NCBI GenBank assembly: GCA_900473205.1
Contig: UCLB01000023.1
Location: 100,748-164,747 of the forward strand
Source: Hyphomicrobiales bacterium
Lineage (GTDB): Bacteria > Pseudomonadota > Alphaproteobacteria > Rhizobiales > Rhizobiaceae
Direction of reading: 5' to 3'
DNA: 64,000 nt
Numbering within the stretch: the first letter of the stretch is position 1; every line of letters starts with the position of its first letter. The position numbers were made by a program, and so were the translations under genes. Below, piece by piece: positions 19,244 to 27,642 of this stretch. The notes under the pieces are model-generated. The model made no database searches and was not told the DNA's origin. It saw only the letters and a list, made by a program, of their open reading frames with translations.

Positions 19244-19984
19244 CTATTTTATCAGGCCAACGCGCAACGCTTTTGCAACGGCCTGCGTACGGTTGACCGT
19301 ATTGAGCTTTTTGGTCGCGCGATTGAGGTAATGATTGACCGTATGTTCGGACAGAACAAGAATTTCGGCGATCTCCGCGCTGGTCTTTCCCGCTGCTGTC
19401 CAATTGAGACAGTCGATCTCGCGATCTGTCAGCGTTTCGGGGATGCGGGCATCGAGACTGCGCACATAGGCGAGACGGCTGAAGACATGTGCGGCTATGA
19501 AGGAAATTTCAGCGATGCATCTGGGCTGGAACAGCGTCTTGTTGCCGTGAAACGACACTGCGCCTCTTTGACCCGAAGGATCATGCACGGGGCACCACAG
19601 CGACGTTTTCATATCGAAGCGGTCGAACAACTCCGCAACAGTTTTGGCTGCAGCATCGCCATGCCCCTGCAACGCAAGATCGGCGTCGACGAGAAAGGGT
19701 ACAGAGGACTGTCTCAGGGTGCGAAACACATTGCTCCGGCTTAGCAGGCCCGCATTGTCATATTGATGCAGAAGCTCTGCGGGCCAATTGGTAATGACGG
19801 TGTGCTGCGACAGCTCCAGGGAAATATGGGACGGAAGGTTGAGCACCATGAAGGCTTTCATGCCCCAGGCTTCCGTGATCCTCTTGAGAAAACGGAAAAT
19901 ATCGAACTGGGTTTTCAGTTCGGCAATCTCCTCCGCGCATTCTGCACCGGGAAGCGTAGAACTGGAAATCTCTGGCTTCAACAT
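19244..19984 (-). CDS. LuxR-family transcriptional regulator (solo)
   Basis: A 246-residue regulator. The C-terminus carries the LuxR/GerE helix-turn-helix (LTDREIDCLNWTAAGKTSAEIA, then SEHTVNHYLNRATKKLN, about residues 180-246). The N-terminus resembles the autoinducer-binding domain (WPAELLHQYDNAGLLSRSNVF), but the residues that contact acyl-homoserine lactone (Trp57 and Asp70-Pro71 in TraR numbering) are not visible where expected. No LuxI synthase lies nearby. It is probably a solo that senses another ligand or none. It precedes the NasS-like gene and likely controls it. Confidence 0.85.
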   Translation of the reverse strand: MLKPEISSSTLPGAECAEEIAELKTQFDIFRFLKRITEAWGMKAFMVLNLPSHISLELSQHTVITNWPAELLHQYDNAGLLSRSNVFRTLRQSSVPFLVDADLALQGHGDAAAKTVAELFDRFDMKTSLWCPVHDPSGQRGAVSFHGNKTLFQPRCIAEISFIAAHVFSRLAYVRSLDARIPETLTDREIDCLNWTAAGKTSAEIAEILVLSEHTVNHYLNRATKKLNTVNRTQAVAKALRVGLIK

Positions 19985-20158
19985 TGGTTCTGATTCTTTA
20001 CAAGGTAAGCTTAAAAGGATGAATCTGGCTAACAGAAAATTGTTACGGCAATAATTACCAATTCATTATATTTTTGCAAACAAAAGTTGATACGAAGTTT
20101 CATATCATTTTCGAATCTAAAGATTGTTATTGTACATTTACAGATAATTTCTATGGCT
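19985..20158 (-). promoter_or_regulatory. AT-rich promoter region of the luxR-type gene
   Basis: A 174-nt AT-rich gap between the LuxR start and the IclR stop, both on the minus strand. An inverted repeat TAACA-6 nt-TGTTA lies at 20030-20045, about 45 nt before the luxR start codon, and could be an operator. Nothing else is recognised. Confidence 0.35.
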
Positions 20159-20959
20159 TCATTCTTGCGCAGGCGGCAGACGCACCGAAATATCTAAAGA
20201 AATATTCCGCGCTGCTTCTTGCACCAGTTCAGACCAGCCTTCAAGGCGCTCTCGCGTTAGTCTATAGGCCGGTCCGGTGACCGAGATGGCGGCATGAAAA
20301 TATCTGCCCCGCGCCGAAACCGGCACCGCGATGCACTGAATTCCGGTCTCATGCTCCTCCAGATCGAAGCCGTATCCGCAGTGTCGAATATTATTAATTT
20401 CTTGTTTTAGTTGGGTTGTAGAAATAATGGTATTTTGCGTGTAGGGATGAAAGACCATTGCGCTGGCGACGTCATCCAGTTCCGCATCGGAAAGCAGTGA
20501 AAGCGCAGCCTTGCCGACACCGGTGCAATAGGCCGGAGACACGCGTCCGATTTGCGAATACATGCGCACCGCATGCTTGCCATCGATCTTGTCGAGATAG
20601 ACGATTTCGGCACCGCGCAGCACGCCGAGATGAACAGATTCCTGTGTCTTTTCATGCAAAACACGCAGATGCGGTGCGGCTATGGAGCGCAGGTCGTTGC
20701 CGCTCCATGCCTGTGAGGCGAATGTCAGAAGCCGCACGCCCGCGACATAGGTCTGGTCGTCCTTCTGCTCCAGCAAGCCCTCTTCGAGCAGATGAACAAG
20801 CTGCCGATGGAGCGTGCCACGCGGCTGGCCAGAGCGCTGGAGAATATCGGTGAAGCGGAGCGGCTGCGGCGACATGACAACGAGTTCCAGCAGCGCGATT
20901 GCCTTTCCTAACGTTCCGGTGGTGCTATCCGTTGTCTTTTCGGTTGAATGGGACGCCAT
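20159..20959 (-). CDS. IclR-family transcriptional regulator
   Basis: A 266-residue protein with an N-terminal winged helix-turn-helix (TLGKAIALLELVVMSPQPLRFTDILQRSGQPRGTLHRQL) and a C-terminal IclR effector-binding domain (AYCTGVGKAALS, GYGFDLEEHETGIQCIAVPV). GGAG stands 6 nt before ATG 20959. It is divergent from the galactonate-type operon and is likely its repressor, with a sugar-acid intermediate as inducer; this is inference from position. A short stretch (about 20385-20450) is unusually AT-rich and encodes NTIISTTQLKQEINNI. Confidence 0.92.
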   Translation of the reverse strand: MASHSTEKTTDSTTGTLGKAIALLELVVMSPQPLRFTDILQRSGQPRGTLHRQLVHLLEEGLLEQKDDQTYVAGVRLLTFASQAWSGNDLRSIAAPHLRVLHEKTQESVHLGVLRGAEIVYLDKIDGKHAVRMYSQIGRVSPAYCTGVGKAALSLLSDAELDDVASAMVFHPYTQNTIISTTQLKQEINNIRHCGYGFDLEEHETGIQCIAVPVSARGRYFHAAISVTGPAYRLTRERLEGWSELVQEAARNISLDISVRLPPAQE

Positions 20960-20987
20960 GTTATCTCCATGTGCGACATTGCCGCGC

Positions 20988-21053
20988 TTGACATTTCAGA
21001 GGCGGAAAGGGCACTATTCCGTCAAATGAAACTTAGTTCCAAATAATGGAACT
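20988..21053 (+). promoter_or_regulatory. Promoter and candidate IclR operator of the galactonate-type operon
   Basis: TTGACA at 20988-20993 is a good -35; a weak -10 (CACTAT) follows after 18 nt. Downstream, AGTTCCA-AATAA-TGGAACT (21035-21053) is a perfect 7-base inverted repeat, the size and TTCCA/TGGAA form seen in IclR-family operators. Its place just downstream of the expected start point suits repression. Confidence 0.55.
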
Positions 21054-21076
21054 TGCAATCCGTGCTGGGAGGCGTG

Positions 21077-21847
21077 ATGGCGGAAAATTCTGGACCGTTT
21101 TCCGAATTTGCGGATCAGGGCGTTCTCATTACCGGCGGCGGTTCGGGCATCGGCGCATCGCTGGTTACGGCCTTTGCCGAGCAAGGCGCAAAAGTCGCCT
21201 TCATCGATATCAATGTTTCCGCCAGCCAAAACCTTGTCGAAACGCTATCCCGGAAAACCCGGCATCCCGTAACATTCATCGAGGCCGATCTTCGCGCCCA
21301 ATCCCAATTGGCACATGCCGTAGAGACGGCGGCAGAAGCAACTGATGGCATCAAGGTTCTGGTGAACAACGCCGCCTGGGATGACCGACACGATATCGAC
21401 ACCTTAACCAGCGATTACTGGGATGCGAACCACGCGGTCAATCTGAAGCCGGTATTTTTCGTAACACAAGCGGCGCTGCCCTATCTGCGCAAGGCGCATG
21501 GTGCTTCGATCATCAATTTCTCGTCCATTTCCTATCTGTTGAACATGGGCGAATTGCCGGCCTATGCCGCAGCAAAAGCCGGTATCGTCGGCCTGACGAA
21601 AAGCCTTGCCGGACGGCTTGGGCCTGAAAACATCCGCGTCAACGCTATTCTACCGGGCATGATCGTGACCGAGCGGCAGAGGGAACTCTGGCTGACCGAC
21701 GATTCGATTTCGCAAGGGGTTTCCCGCCAATGCCTCAAGCGCGCATTGACGGCGGATGATCTTACCGGTCCCTGTCTCTTTCTGGCCTCTTCGGCATCTG
21801 TCGCCATGACGGCCCAAACAATCATCATCGATGGAGGTCTTTTGTAA
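21077..21847 (+). CDS. SDR-family oxidoreductase, probable sugar dehydrogenase
   Basis: A 256-residue short-chain dehydrogenase. The NAD(P)-binding loop is TGGGSGIG, followed by NNAAW, an active-site serine in FSSISYL and the YAAAK catalytic pair. The final substrate-specific part is unlike fatty-acid reductases. GGGAGG precedes ATG 21077; upstream starts were rejected. Being first in an operon with dgoK, dgoA and an SMP-30 lactonase, it most likely oxidises galactose (or a related sugar) to the lactone, or acts on a sugar acid; the substrate is inferred from context. Its stop overlaps the dgoK start by 1 nt (TAATG). Confidence 0.85.
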   Translation: MAENSGPFSEFADQGVLITGGGSGIGASLVTAFAEQGAKVAFIDINVSASQNLVETLSRKTRHPVTFIEADLRAQSQLAHAVETAAEATDGIKVLVNNAAWDDRHDIDTLTSDYWDANHAVNLKPVFFVTQAALPYLRKAHGASIINFSSISYLLNMGELPAYAAAKAGIVGLTKSLAGRLGPENIRVNAILPGMIVTERQRELWLTDDSISQGVSRQCLKRALTADDLTGPCLFLASSASVAMTAQTIIIDGGLL

Positions 21848-22764
21848 TGTCCGATGCCGCATTTGTTGCCGTGGACTGGGGTACGACCAGTTTCCGGCTT
21901 TGGCTGATGAGCAAATCCGGCGACATACTGGGCGAGCGACGCAGCGCCGAGGGCATGACAACGGCTATGAAAACCGGTTTCCCGGAAGTGCTGGCTTCCC
22001 ATCTAGCCGCCCTTTCCGCACCGTCCGGCCTTCCGGTCATCATCTGCGGCATGGCGGGTGCGCGGCAGGGCTGGGTGGAAGCAGGTTATGTGGATGTGCC
22101 CGCCGATCTCTCAGAGGTTTTGAAAGGTGCGGTGCGCGTGCCGGGTCAGGCAGACGATATCCGTATTCTACCGGGTCTTGCCCAGCGCGCGACGGAAACA
22201 CCCGATGTGATCCGCGGAGAAGAAACCCAGCTTCTGGGTGCCTTGTCTGCCGATTACAAAACCGGCGAACAACTGGTCTGCATGCCCGGCACCCATTCCA
22301 AATGGGTCGGCGTCAGTAATCTGAAAGTCACCGGCTTTGCCACCTTCATGACCGGCGAATTGTTCGACGTCATTTCCAAACACTCCATCCTGTCGCATGC
22401 CATTGCCGAGGCGCAAGCCTTTACCGGTGATCTTCCCGCTTTCCGCGCTGCCGTGGCGGATAGCTACGCCAACCCGCAAATGGCGACGAACCGGCTGTTC
22501 ACGGTGCGGTCCGGGCAACTGCTGCACGGTCTTTCCGCGACAGATGCGAAGGCAAAGCTTTCCGGTACCATGATCGGGCTGGAGATTGCTGGCGCCCATT
22601 CCACCGCACCGAAAAGCGCAAAGGTGGTGCTGATTGCATCCGGCGCATTGGGTGCGCTTTACAAGGCGGCCTTCGACGCCCTGTCCATCAATTTCGTAAC
22701 CATCGATGCCGATGAAGCCGTTCGCCACGGGCTTGTCGCCGCCGCACATGCCATCTGGCACTGA
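21847..22764 (+). CDS. dgoK: 2-dehydro-3-deoxygalactonokinase
   Basis: DgoK phosphorylates 2-keto-3-deoxygalactonate at the 6 position, the third step of the De Ley-Doudoroff route. The 305-residue protein has the ASKHA-type N-terminus FVAVDWGTTSFRLWLM and the family segments CGMAGARQGWVEAGY, RGEETQLLGAL and MPGTHSKWVGV. It overlaps the SDR stop by one base and is followed 12 nt later by dgoA, with GAGGAG between. Confidence 0.95.
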   Translation: MSDAAFVAVDWGTTSFRLWLMSKSGDILGERRSAEGMTTAMKTGFPEVLASHLAALSAPSGLPVIICGMAGARQGWVEAGYVDVPADLSEVLKGAVRVPGQADDIRILPGLAQRATETPDVIRGEETQLLGALSADYKTGEQLVCMPGTHSKWVGVSNLKVTGFATFMTGELFDVISKHSILSHAIAEAQAFTGDLPAFRAAVADSYANPQMATNRLFTVRSGQLLHGLSATDAKAKLSGTMIGLEIAGAHSTAPKSAKVVLIASGALGALYKAAFDALSINFVTIDADEAVRHGLVAAAHAIWH

Positions 22765-22776
22765 GGAGATTTTAGA

Positions 22777-23406
22777 ATGCGTATTCCCTTCCCATCAATG
22801 AAGTACCCGCTCGTCGCCATCCTGCGCGGCATCCGGCCGGAAGAAACCGAGGGCGTGGTCAACGTGCTGCTGGAAAGCGGCCTGCGCGCCATTGAAATTC
22901 CCCTCAACTCGCCAGACGCTTTCCGCTCCATCGAAATCGCCGCAAAGCTTGCCCCGGCAGATGCGCTGATCGGTGCTGGCACCGTGCTGACCGTTGACGA
23001 TGTAAAGAATTTGGATGCGGCAGGCGGCAAGCTGATGGTGAGCCCCAATGTCGATGTCGACGTCATCACGGCGGCGCGTGAAAAGGGCATGGTCACCATG
23101 CCCGGTGTTTTGACACCGACTGAAGCTCTGCTGGCGCTGAAAGCCGGTGCTACTGGCCTCAAATTCTTCCCCGCCAGCGTTCTTGGACCATCGGGTATCA
23201 ACGCCATCCGCGCCATTCTGCCCAAGGACACGATGGTTGCGGCTGTCGGCGGCGTTTCCGACAAGAATTTCAGCGACTACACCAGCATCGGCGTCACAGC
23301 CTTCGGCCTTGGCACCAGTCTCTACAAGCCTGGCATGACAGCAGCAGATGTGCATGAGCGCGCGCTCGTCACCATCAAGGCCTATGATATCGCGATTGGA
23401 GCTTGA
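22777..23406 (+). CDS. dgoA: 2-dehydro-3-deoxy-6-phosphogalactonate aldolase
   Basis: A 209-residue class I KDPG/KDPGal aldolase that splits the phosphorylated acid to pyruvate and glyceraldehyde 3-phosphate. The catalytic glutamate region ILRGIRPEE and the Schiff-base lysine in LKFFPASVLGPSG are intact; GAGTVLTVDDV is also typical. Pairing with DgoK supports KDPGal rather than KDPG as substrate. GAGGAG lies before its ATG, and its stop is 3 nt from the lactonase gene. Confidence 0.95.
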   Translation: MRIPFPSMKYPLVAILRGIRPEETEGVVNVLLESGLRAIEIPLNSPDAFRSIEIAAKLAPADALIGAGTVLTVDDVKNLDAAGGKLMVSPNVDVDVITAAREKGMVTMPGVLTPTEALLALKAGATGLKFFPASVLGPSGINAIRAILPKDTMVAAVGGVSDKNFSDYTSIGVTAFGLGTSLYKPGMTAADVHERALVTIKAYDIAIGA

Positions 23407-23409
23407 GCC

Positions 23410-24297
23410 ATGGCTGACATCCACACATTTGCAGGCAAGGTGCTGGACGCGACACAGATGCATCTGGGCGAAGGCCCGAGTTTCGATCCGCTGACCAATA
23501 GGCTCTGCTGGCTGAACATTCTCGGAAAGGAACTGCACGAACTCGATCCGGCAACGGGCGAAAAGACCGTGCATGCCCTCCCCTTCATGGCAAGCGTCGT
23601 GGCGCGGATCGATGAGAAGCGCCAGTTGCTGGCCTCCGACGAAGGCCTGTTCATCCGCGACCGGGCCACAGGTGACCTCTTCCTCCACGCCGATTTCGAG
23701 CCCGGCAAACCCGGAAACCGCTCTAACGACGGTCGCGTGCACCAGAGCGGCGCGCTGTGGATCGGCACCATGGGCAAAAAGGCCGAGGACGGCGCAGGCG
23801 GCATCTACCATGTCGCCAAGGGCGTGGTGACGACGCTGTTCGAGAATATCAGCATCTCCAACTCCATCTGCTTCTCACCGGATGGCGCGACCGGCTATTA
23901 TGTCGACACGCGTGCCAACAAGTTGATGGCCGTCCCCGTCGATCCAGCAACCGGCCTGCCAACCGGCCCCGGCAAGGTGCTTGTCGATCAGGCAGGCAAG
24001 GATGGTGGCATTGACGGATCGGTTTGCGATGCTGATGGCCACATCTGGAACGCCCGCTGGGGCATGGGTGCCGTGGACCGCTATTCCCCGACCGGCCAGC
24101 ATCTCGACCGCTATGAGGTGCCAGCAAAGCAGACGACCTGCCCGGCATTCTTCGGCCCAGCCGCCAATCGCCTCGCCGTCACCTCCGCCTGCGAAGGCCT
24201 GGATGATGCGACGGTGAAGGCCAACCCGCTGTTCGGTACGACCTTTGATCTCGGGATCGAGGTGAAGGGTGTGCTGGATGGGGCTTATAGGGTTTGA
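23410..24297 (+). CDS. SMP-30/gluconolactonase family lactonase
   Basis: A 295-residue beta-propeller of the SMP-30/regucalcin family. The metal-binding marks are visible: LGEGPSFDPLTNRLCWLNI at the start, NRSNDGRVHQSGALWIGTMG, SNSICFSPDG, and GGIDGSVCDADGHIWNARWG. It is the last gene of the operon and probably opens the aldonolactone made by the upstream dehydrogenase. It ends next to a RIME-like repeat. The exact lactone is inferred. Confidence 0.9.
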   Translation: MADIHTFAGKVLDATQMHLGEGPSFDPLTNRLCWLNILGKELHELDPATGEKTVHALPFMASVVARIDEKRQLLASDEGLFIRDRATGDLFLHADFEPGKPGNRSNDGRVHQSGALWIGTMGKKAEDGAGGIYHVAKGVVTTLFENISISNSICFSPDGATGYYVDTRANKLMAVPVDPATGLPTGPGKVLVDQAGKDGGIDGSVCDADGHIWNARWGMGAVDRYSPTGQHLDRYEVPAKQTTCPAFFGPAANRLAVTSACEGLDDATVKANPLFGTTFDLGIEVKGVLDGAYRV

Positions 24298-24346
24298 TTG
24301 ATTTCCACTTCAGCCATGCCCCGTCAGTCCACAGACGCCCACTTTT

Positions 24347-24431
24347 CGTCATCCTCGGGCTTGTCCCGAGGATCTGATCACGTTGAATGTTGTGGTTCGT
24401 TAGATGCTCGGGACAAGCCTGAGCATGACGG
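24347..24431. repeat. RIME-like palindromic repeat, copy 1
   Basis: An 85-nt element with two stem-loops: ATCCTCGGG/CCCGAGGAT at the left and ATGCTCGGG/CCTGAGCAT at the right, with CGTCAT and ATGACGG at the ends. It matches copy 2 at 41549-41633 with about 11 differences counted by eye. Elements with this CTCGGG-CTTG-CCCGAG core are scattered in rhizobial genomes and resemble RIME. It sits between two convergent genes. Confidence 0.8.
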
Positions 24432-24477
24432 CGGGCAGGTTTGACCCACGGGCGAAAGTGTGACACCCGCGTCCTTG

Positions 24478-25839
24478 CTACCCGAAATCCAAGCCAGAGG
24501 CTGGAACGTCGCGGTAATTCTCCTGGAGATAGCGGTGGGTCGCGGCGGCATCCACCGGGCGGCCGTAGAAATAGCCCTGACCCATGGCGCAACCGAGGCT
24601 GCGCAGTTTTTCCGCTTCCGTCTTGTCCTCGATACCCTCTGCGACAACCTCAAGATCCAGCCCATCGCACATGGCGACAATGGCCTTGATGATGTGTTCG
24701 GACGGACGGTCGGTGCTGATGCGAGAAACGAAGGCGCGGTCGATCTTTACCTTGTCGAAGGAGAAGTCCCGCAAACGCCCTAGGCTCGACTGGCCCGTGC
24801 CGAAATCGTCAAGGGAAATACGCACGCCTGCCTGCTGAAGCTCGCTGATGATGCGCTGGGCAGTATCGGCGGATGTCATGACCGCCGTTTCGGTGATTTC
24901 CAGCTCCAGGCGGCGTGGATCGAGACCCACGCGCCGCAGGATCGACAGAATGTTTTCCGCAGTCGTCGGGTCCATCAACTGTGCGGACGATAGATTGAAG
25001 GACAGAAACAGCTCTCGCGGCCAGGACAGTGCGGCTTCCGCCGCCTTGCGCAAAAGCGTTTCGGACAGTGCGTCGATAAAGCCACGCTCTTCCGCCAATG
25101 GTACGAAGACGGCGGGCGATACGAAGCCGAGATCGGGATCATTCCAGCGTGCAAGGGCCTCGAAGCCAATGACCGTTGCATCGCTGAGGCGCACGATAGG
25201 CTGGAAATGGACGTCGACCGCATCGCTGATGATGGCGTTTCGAAGCGCCTGTTCCAACTGCGTAGCCCGCTTCATTTCCTGCGCGATTTCGCGCGAATAA
25301 ACCGTGATCTGGCCGCGACCGCGACGTTTCGAACGGTAAAGCGCGGTTTCGGCGCTTTTCAGCAAATCCTCGAAATCCTCGCCTGCAAATGGATAGATCG
25401 CGAAACCGAAAGATGAGGATAGACGCACGTTGCGATCACCCAGATCGTAAGGCGCAGACAGCACGTCCTTGATCATGTTGCCAACGCGCTCCGCGCCCAG
25501 TCGCTCAAACACCAGCGGCAGCACAAAAGCGAATTCGTCGCCATCGTGACGGGTTACGACCGCGCCATCCGGTACACAGGCCCTGAGGCGATGGGCGACC
25601 TGACAGAGAATTTCATCGCCCGCCTCAACGCCGAAAAGATCGTTGATCGGCTTGAAACCGTCAATATTGGCCACACCGATGGTAAAGGGGGCGGGATCGC
25701 TGGCCCGCTCTGCGGCAAGCATGCGGATCTTGTCGCGCAGGCGATAGCGGTTGCCCAGACCCGTCAGCGGATCGCTGTAAGCCATGGCCTGCAACTCGTG
25801 CTGGCTGACCTGCGGCGCATTTTGGACTGGGGATTTCAT
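24478..25839 (-). CDS. Bifunctional GGDEF-EAL domain protein
   Basis: A 453-residue protein with no signal peptide or membrane segment, so probably cytoplasmic. The GGDEF domain (about residues 18-185) has the signature changed to DGDEF (RHDGDEFAF), so diguanylate cyclase activity is uncertain. The EAL domain (about 195-445) looks complete: FEALARWND, ELEITETAVM, LDDFGTGQSSLGRL, KIDRAFV and VVAEGIED, predicting c-di-GMP hydrolysis. AGGA lies before ATG 25839; the GTG two codons upstream is too close to it. It follows the PAS-receiver gene on the same strand with a gap of about 140 nt. Confidence 0.92.
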   Translation of the reverse strand: MKSPVQNAPQVSQHELQAMAYSDPLTGLGNRYRLRDKIRMLAAERASDPAPFTIGVANIDGFKPINDLFGVEAGDEILCQVAHRLRACVPDGAVVTRHDGDEFAFVLPLVFERLGAERVGNMIKDVLSAPYDLGDRNVRLSSSFGFAIYPFAGEDFEDLLKSAETALYRSKRRGRGQITVYSREIAQEMKRATQLEQALRNAIISDAVDVHFQPIVRLSDATVIGFEALARWNDPDLGFVSPAVFVPLAEERGFIDALSETLLRKAAEAALSWPRELFLSFNLSSAQLMDPTTAENILSILRRVGLDPRRLELEITETAVMTSADTAQRIISELQQAGVRISLDDFGTGQSSLGRLRDFSFDKVKIDRAFVSRISTDRPSEHIIKAIVAMCDGLDLEVVAEGIEDKTEAEKLRSLGCAMGQGYFYGRPVDAAATHRYLQENYRDVPASGLDFG

Positions 25840-25977
25840 GCGCACATCCTGATCAACGGACTATGAGATTTTCGCAGACAATGTGATTTGATTCTTAAGA
25901 AAACACTATCTCTAAACTCTGCGAAATAGCCATCGATTTTCAGGGTAAACCGGTCTGTTTCAAGCAATTTGCGTCGA

Positions 25978-27642
25978 TCATCCACGAATGCGATGTTCGC
26001 GCTGCGGCAGGTGCCGTTTTATCATCGCCTCCACCATATCCGGGCTGATGGGCTTGAGCATCATATCGTCCATGCCCGCATCGAGGCAGGCCTGCCGGTC
26101 ACCTTCAAATGCCAACGGCACGACGCCGATGATGGGCGTGTGAATGCGCTCCGCGCCCATGATCTTGCGCAGCCTGCGTGCCGCCTCGAAACCATCGAAG
26201 TCCGGTAAGGTCGTATCCATCAGAACAAAAGTGGGCTTGTCCTGCTCGAAGATTTGCAGCGCCAGCTTGCCAGTGGCGGCAATCTTGTAGCTCAGGCCCA
26301 GACCTTCGAGGATTTGCGAAAAGACGATCTTGTTGATGTCGTTGTCTTCCGCAACGAGAACGTCAAGCGTCGCCTTCTTAGCCGGGGACGGCAGGGTGCC
26401 GGTGGATATTTCCCAGCTTCCATCCGCCTGCTGCGAAGACAGGGCGCTGTTCTTGAGCCGGAAATGGCGGGTGATCTGGTTGATCAGCGAGCTTTCCAGC
26501 TGGAAGTCATCGACCGTCATGGCATCCACGCCATAGGTCTGGGGCAGATCGAGACAAATGATGTCCAGTTGAACATCAACGACCACGAGATCGACCCGGA
26601 CATTGGCCGATGCGGCAAATTCCATAAAGGCCTTTTGTTCGTCATGGCTGGTCACGACCGCGCAATCCACACCAACAGCGGTCATTTTGCGACGCGCGAC
26701 TTCGCCAAGCGCGGTATTTGGCGTAACCAGAAGAATGCTGCGGCCCGTCAGCAACTGCGAGGCCTGATGGTGTTCGTCATCCATATAAGACGACGGGGTG
26801 AACGACATATGTTCCAGGCCGCGAATAACGCTGCTGCCATCCGTTCCCGCCGTTGCAAAGGCGGTGACGTCATCCATGGTCGTGACAAGAAAATACCGGC
26901 CCGGTTTACCAACGCGCTGCTTTCTGGTGATGACGAGGACTTCCTCACCCGTCAGGCGCGTCACCCGCTCCGGCAAAATGGCCGGGCTGCCGCTTTCCAG
27001 CACATGGCGATCCATTACGTCGATGCGTGACGCGAGCGGTTCGGAATGGATATCCGATACAGTGCGACCGAGAATGAGATCGGCTGAGGTTTCCAGAAGC
27101 GAGCAGCCAGCCTTATTGACGGCGACATAGGTGGTGTTACGATCCTTGACGAAGACCGACAGCGGCAGCGTATCCAGAATTTCTTCGGTCAACTGCACGC
27201 GCTCGATATCGAGACGCCACTGATCTTCACGCTTCTTCTGTTCGGAAATATCGGTGATGACGCAGATGCCCATGCCAGAGGGCATGCGGCGTTTGATGAG
27301 ACGCAGCCATCTGTCCCCACCTCGAGGCTCCACGGTTTCCGAACGCTCTTTCCAGTGAGATGCCAATTGCTCGGCAATCCAGTCATCGCGCTCCACACCG
27401 CGTGGGAGGGAATCGCTATCGACTTTCTTTCGCCCATCATAAAGGGCGGCCAGAAAATCCCGAAGGCGCGTGCCGACGACGAGCTTGGTTTCGCAGACGG
27501 GCAGATAGGTCAGAAGACGGCGATTGGCGAAAACGATATGGTCGTGACGATCATAAATGATCAGCCCAGAGGAAATCGCATCGCAAACGGCGTCGAGCAT
27601 CGCAGATTGAATATCTGCGCCCATCGACGCCACGTCATTCAT
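25978..27642 (-). CDS. PAS-PAS-receiver protein lacking a kinase core
   Basis: A 554-residue soluble protein. The order is a first PAS domain (about residues 12-135, DAISSGLIIYDRHDHIVFANRR), a second PAS (about 145-265, LDTLPLSVFVKDRNTTYVAVNKAG), a degenerate receiver (about 300-410, starting ILLVTPN and lacking the acidic pair) and a C-terminal receiver (about 430-545) with VAEDNDINK, phospho-acceptor aspartate in VLMDTTLPDFDGFEAARRLR, and the lysine in LKPIS. There is no HisKA or HATPase domain between them, unlike the hybrid kinases it resembles. It probably takes phosphate from another kinase. The neighbouring GGDEF-EAL protein is a plausible output. Confidence 0.8.
   Translation of the reverse strand: MNDVASMGADIQSAMLDAVCDAISSGLIIYDRHDHIVFANRRLLTYLPVCETKLVVGTRLRDFLAALYDGRKKVDSDSLPRGVERDDWIAEQLASHWKERSETVEPRGGDRWLRLIKRRMPSGMGICVITDISEQKKREDQWRLDIERVQLTEEILDTLPLSVFVKDRNTTYVAVNKAGCSLLETSADLILGRTVSDIHSEPLASRIDVMDRHVLESGSPAILPERVTRLTGEEVLVITRKQRVGKPGRYFLVTTMDDVTAFATAGTDGSSVIRGLEHMSFTPSSYMDDEHHQASQLLTGRSILLVTPNTALGEVARRKMTAVGVDCAVVTSHDEQKAFMEFAASANVRVDLVVVDVQLDIICLDLPQTYGVDAMTVDDFQLESSLINQITRHFRLKNSALSSQQADGSWEISTGTLPSPAKKATLDVLVAEDNDINKIVFSQILEGLGLSYKIAATGKLALQIFEQDKPTFVLMDTTLPDFDGFEAARRLRKIMGAERIHTPIIGVVPLAFEGDRQACLDAGMDDMMLKPISPDMVEAMIKRHLPQREHRIRG

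Noticed and set aside
20074..20280. 68-codon plus-strand frame after the LuxR promoter region
   Set aside because: It overlaps the 3' end of the IclR gene antisense and has no ribosome binding site.
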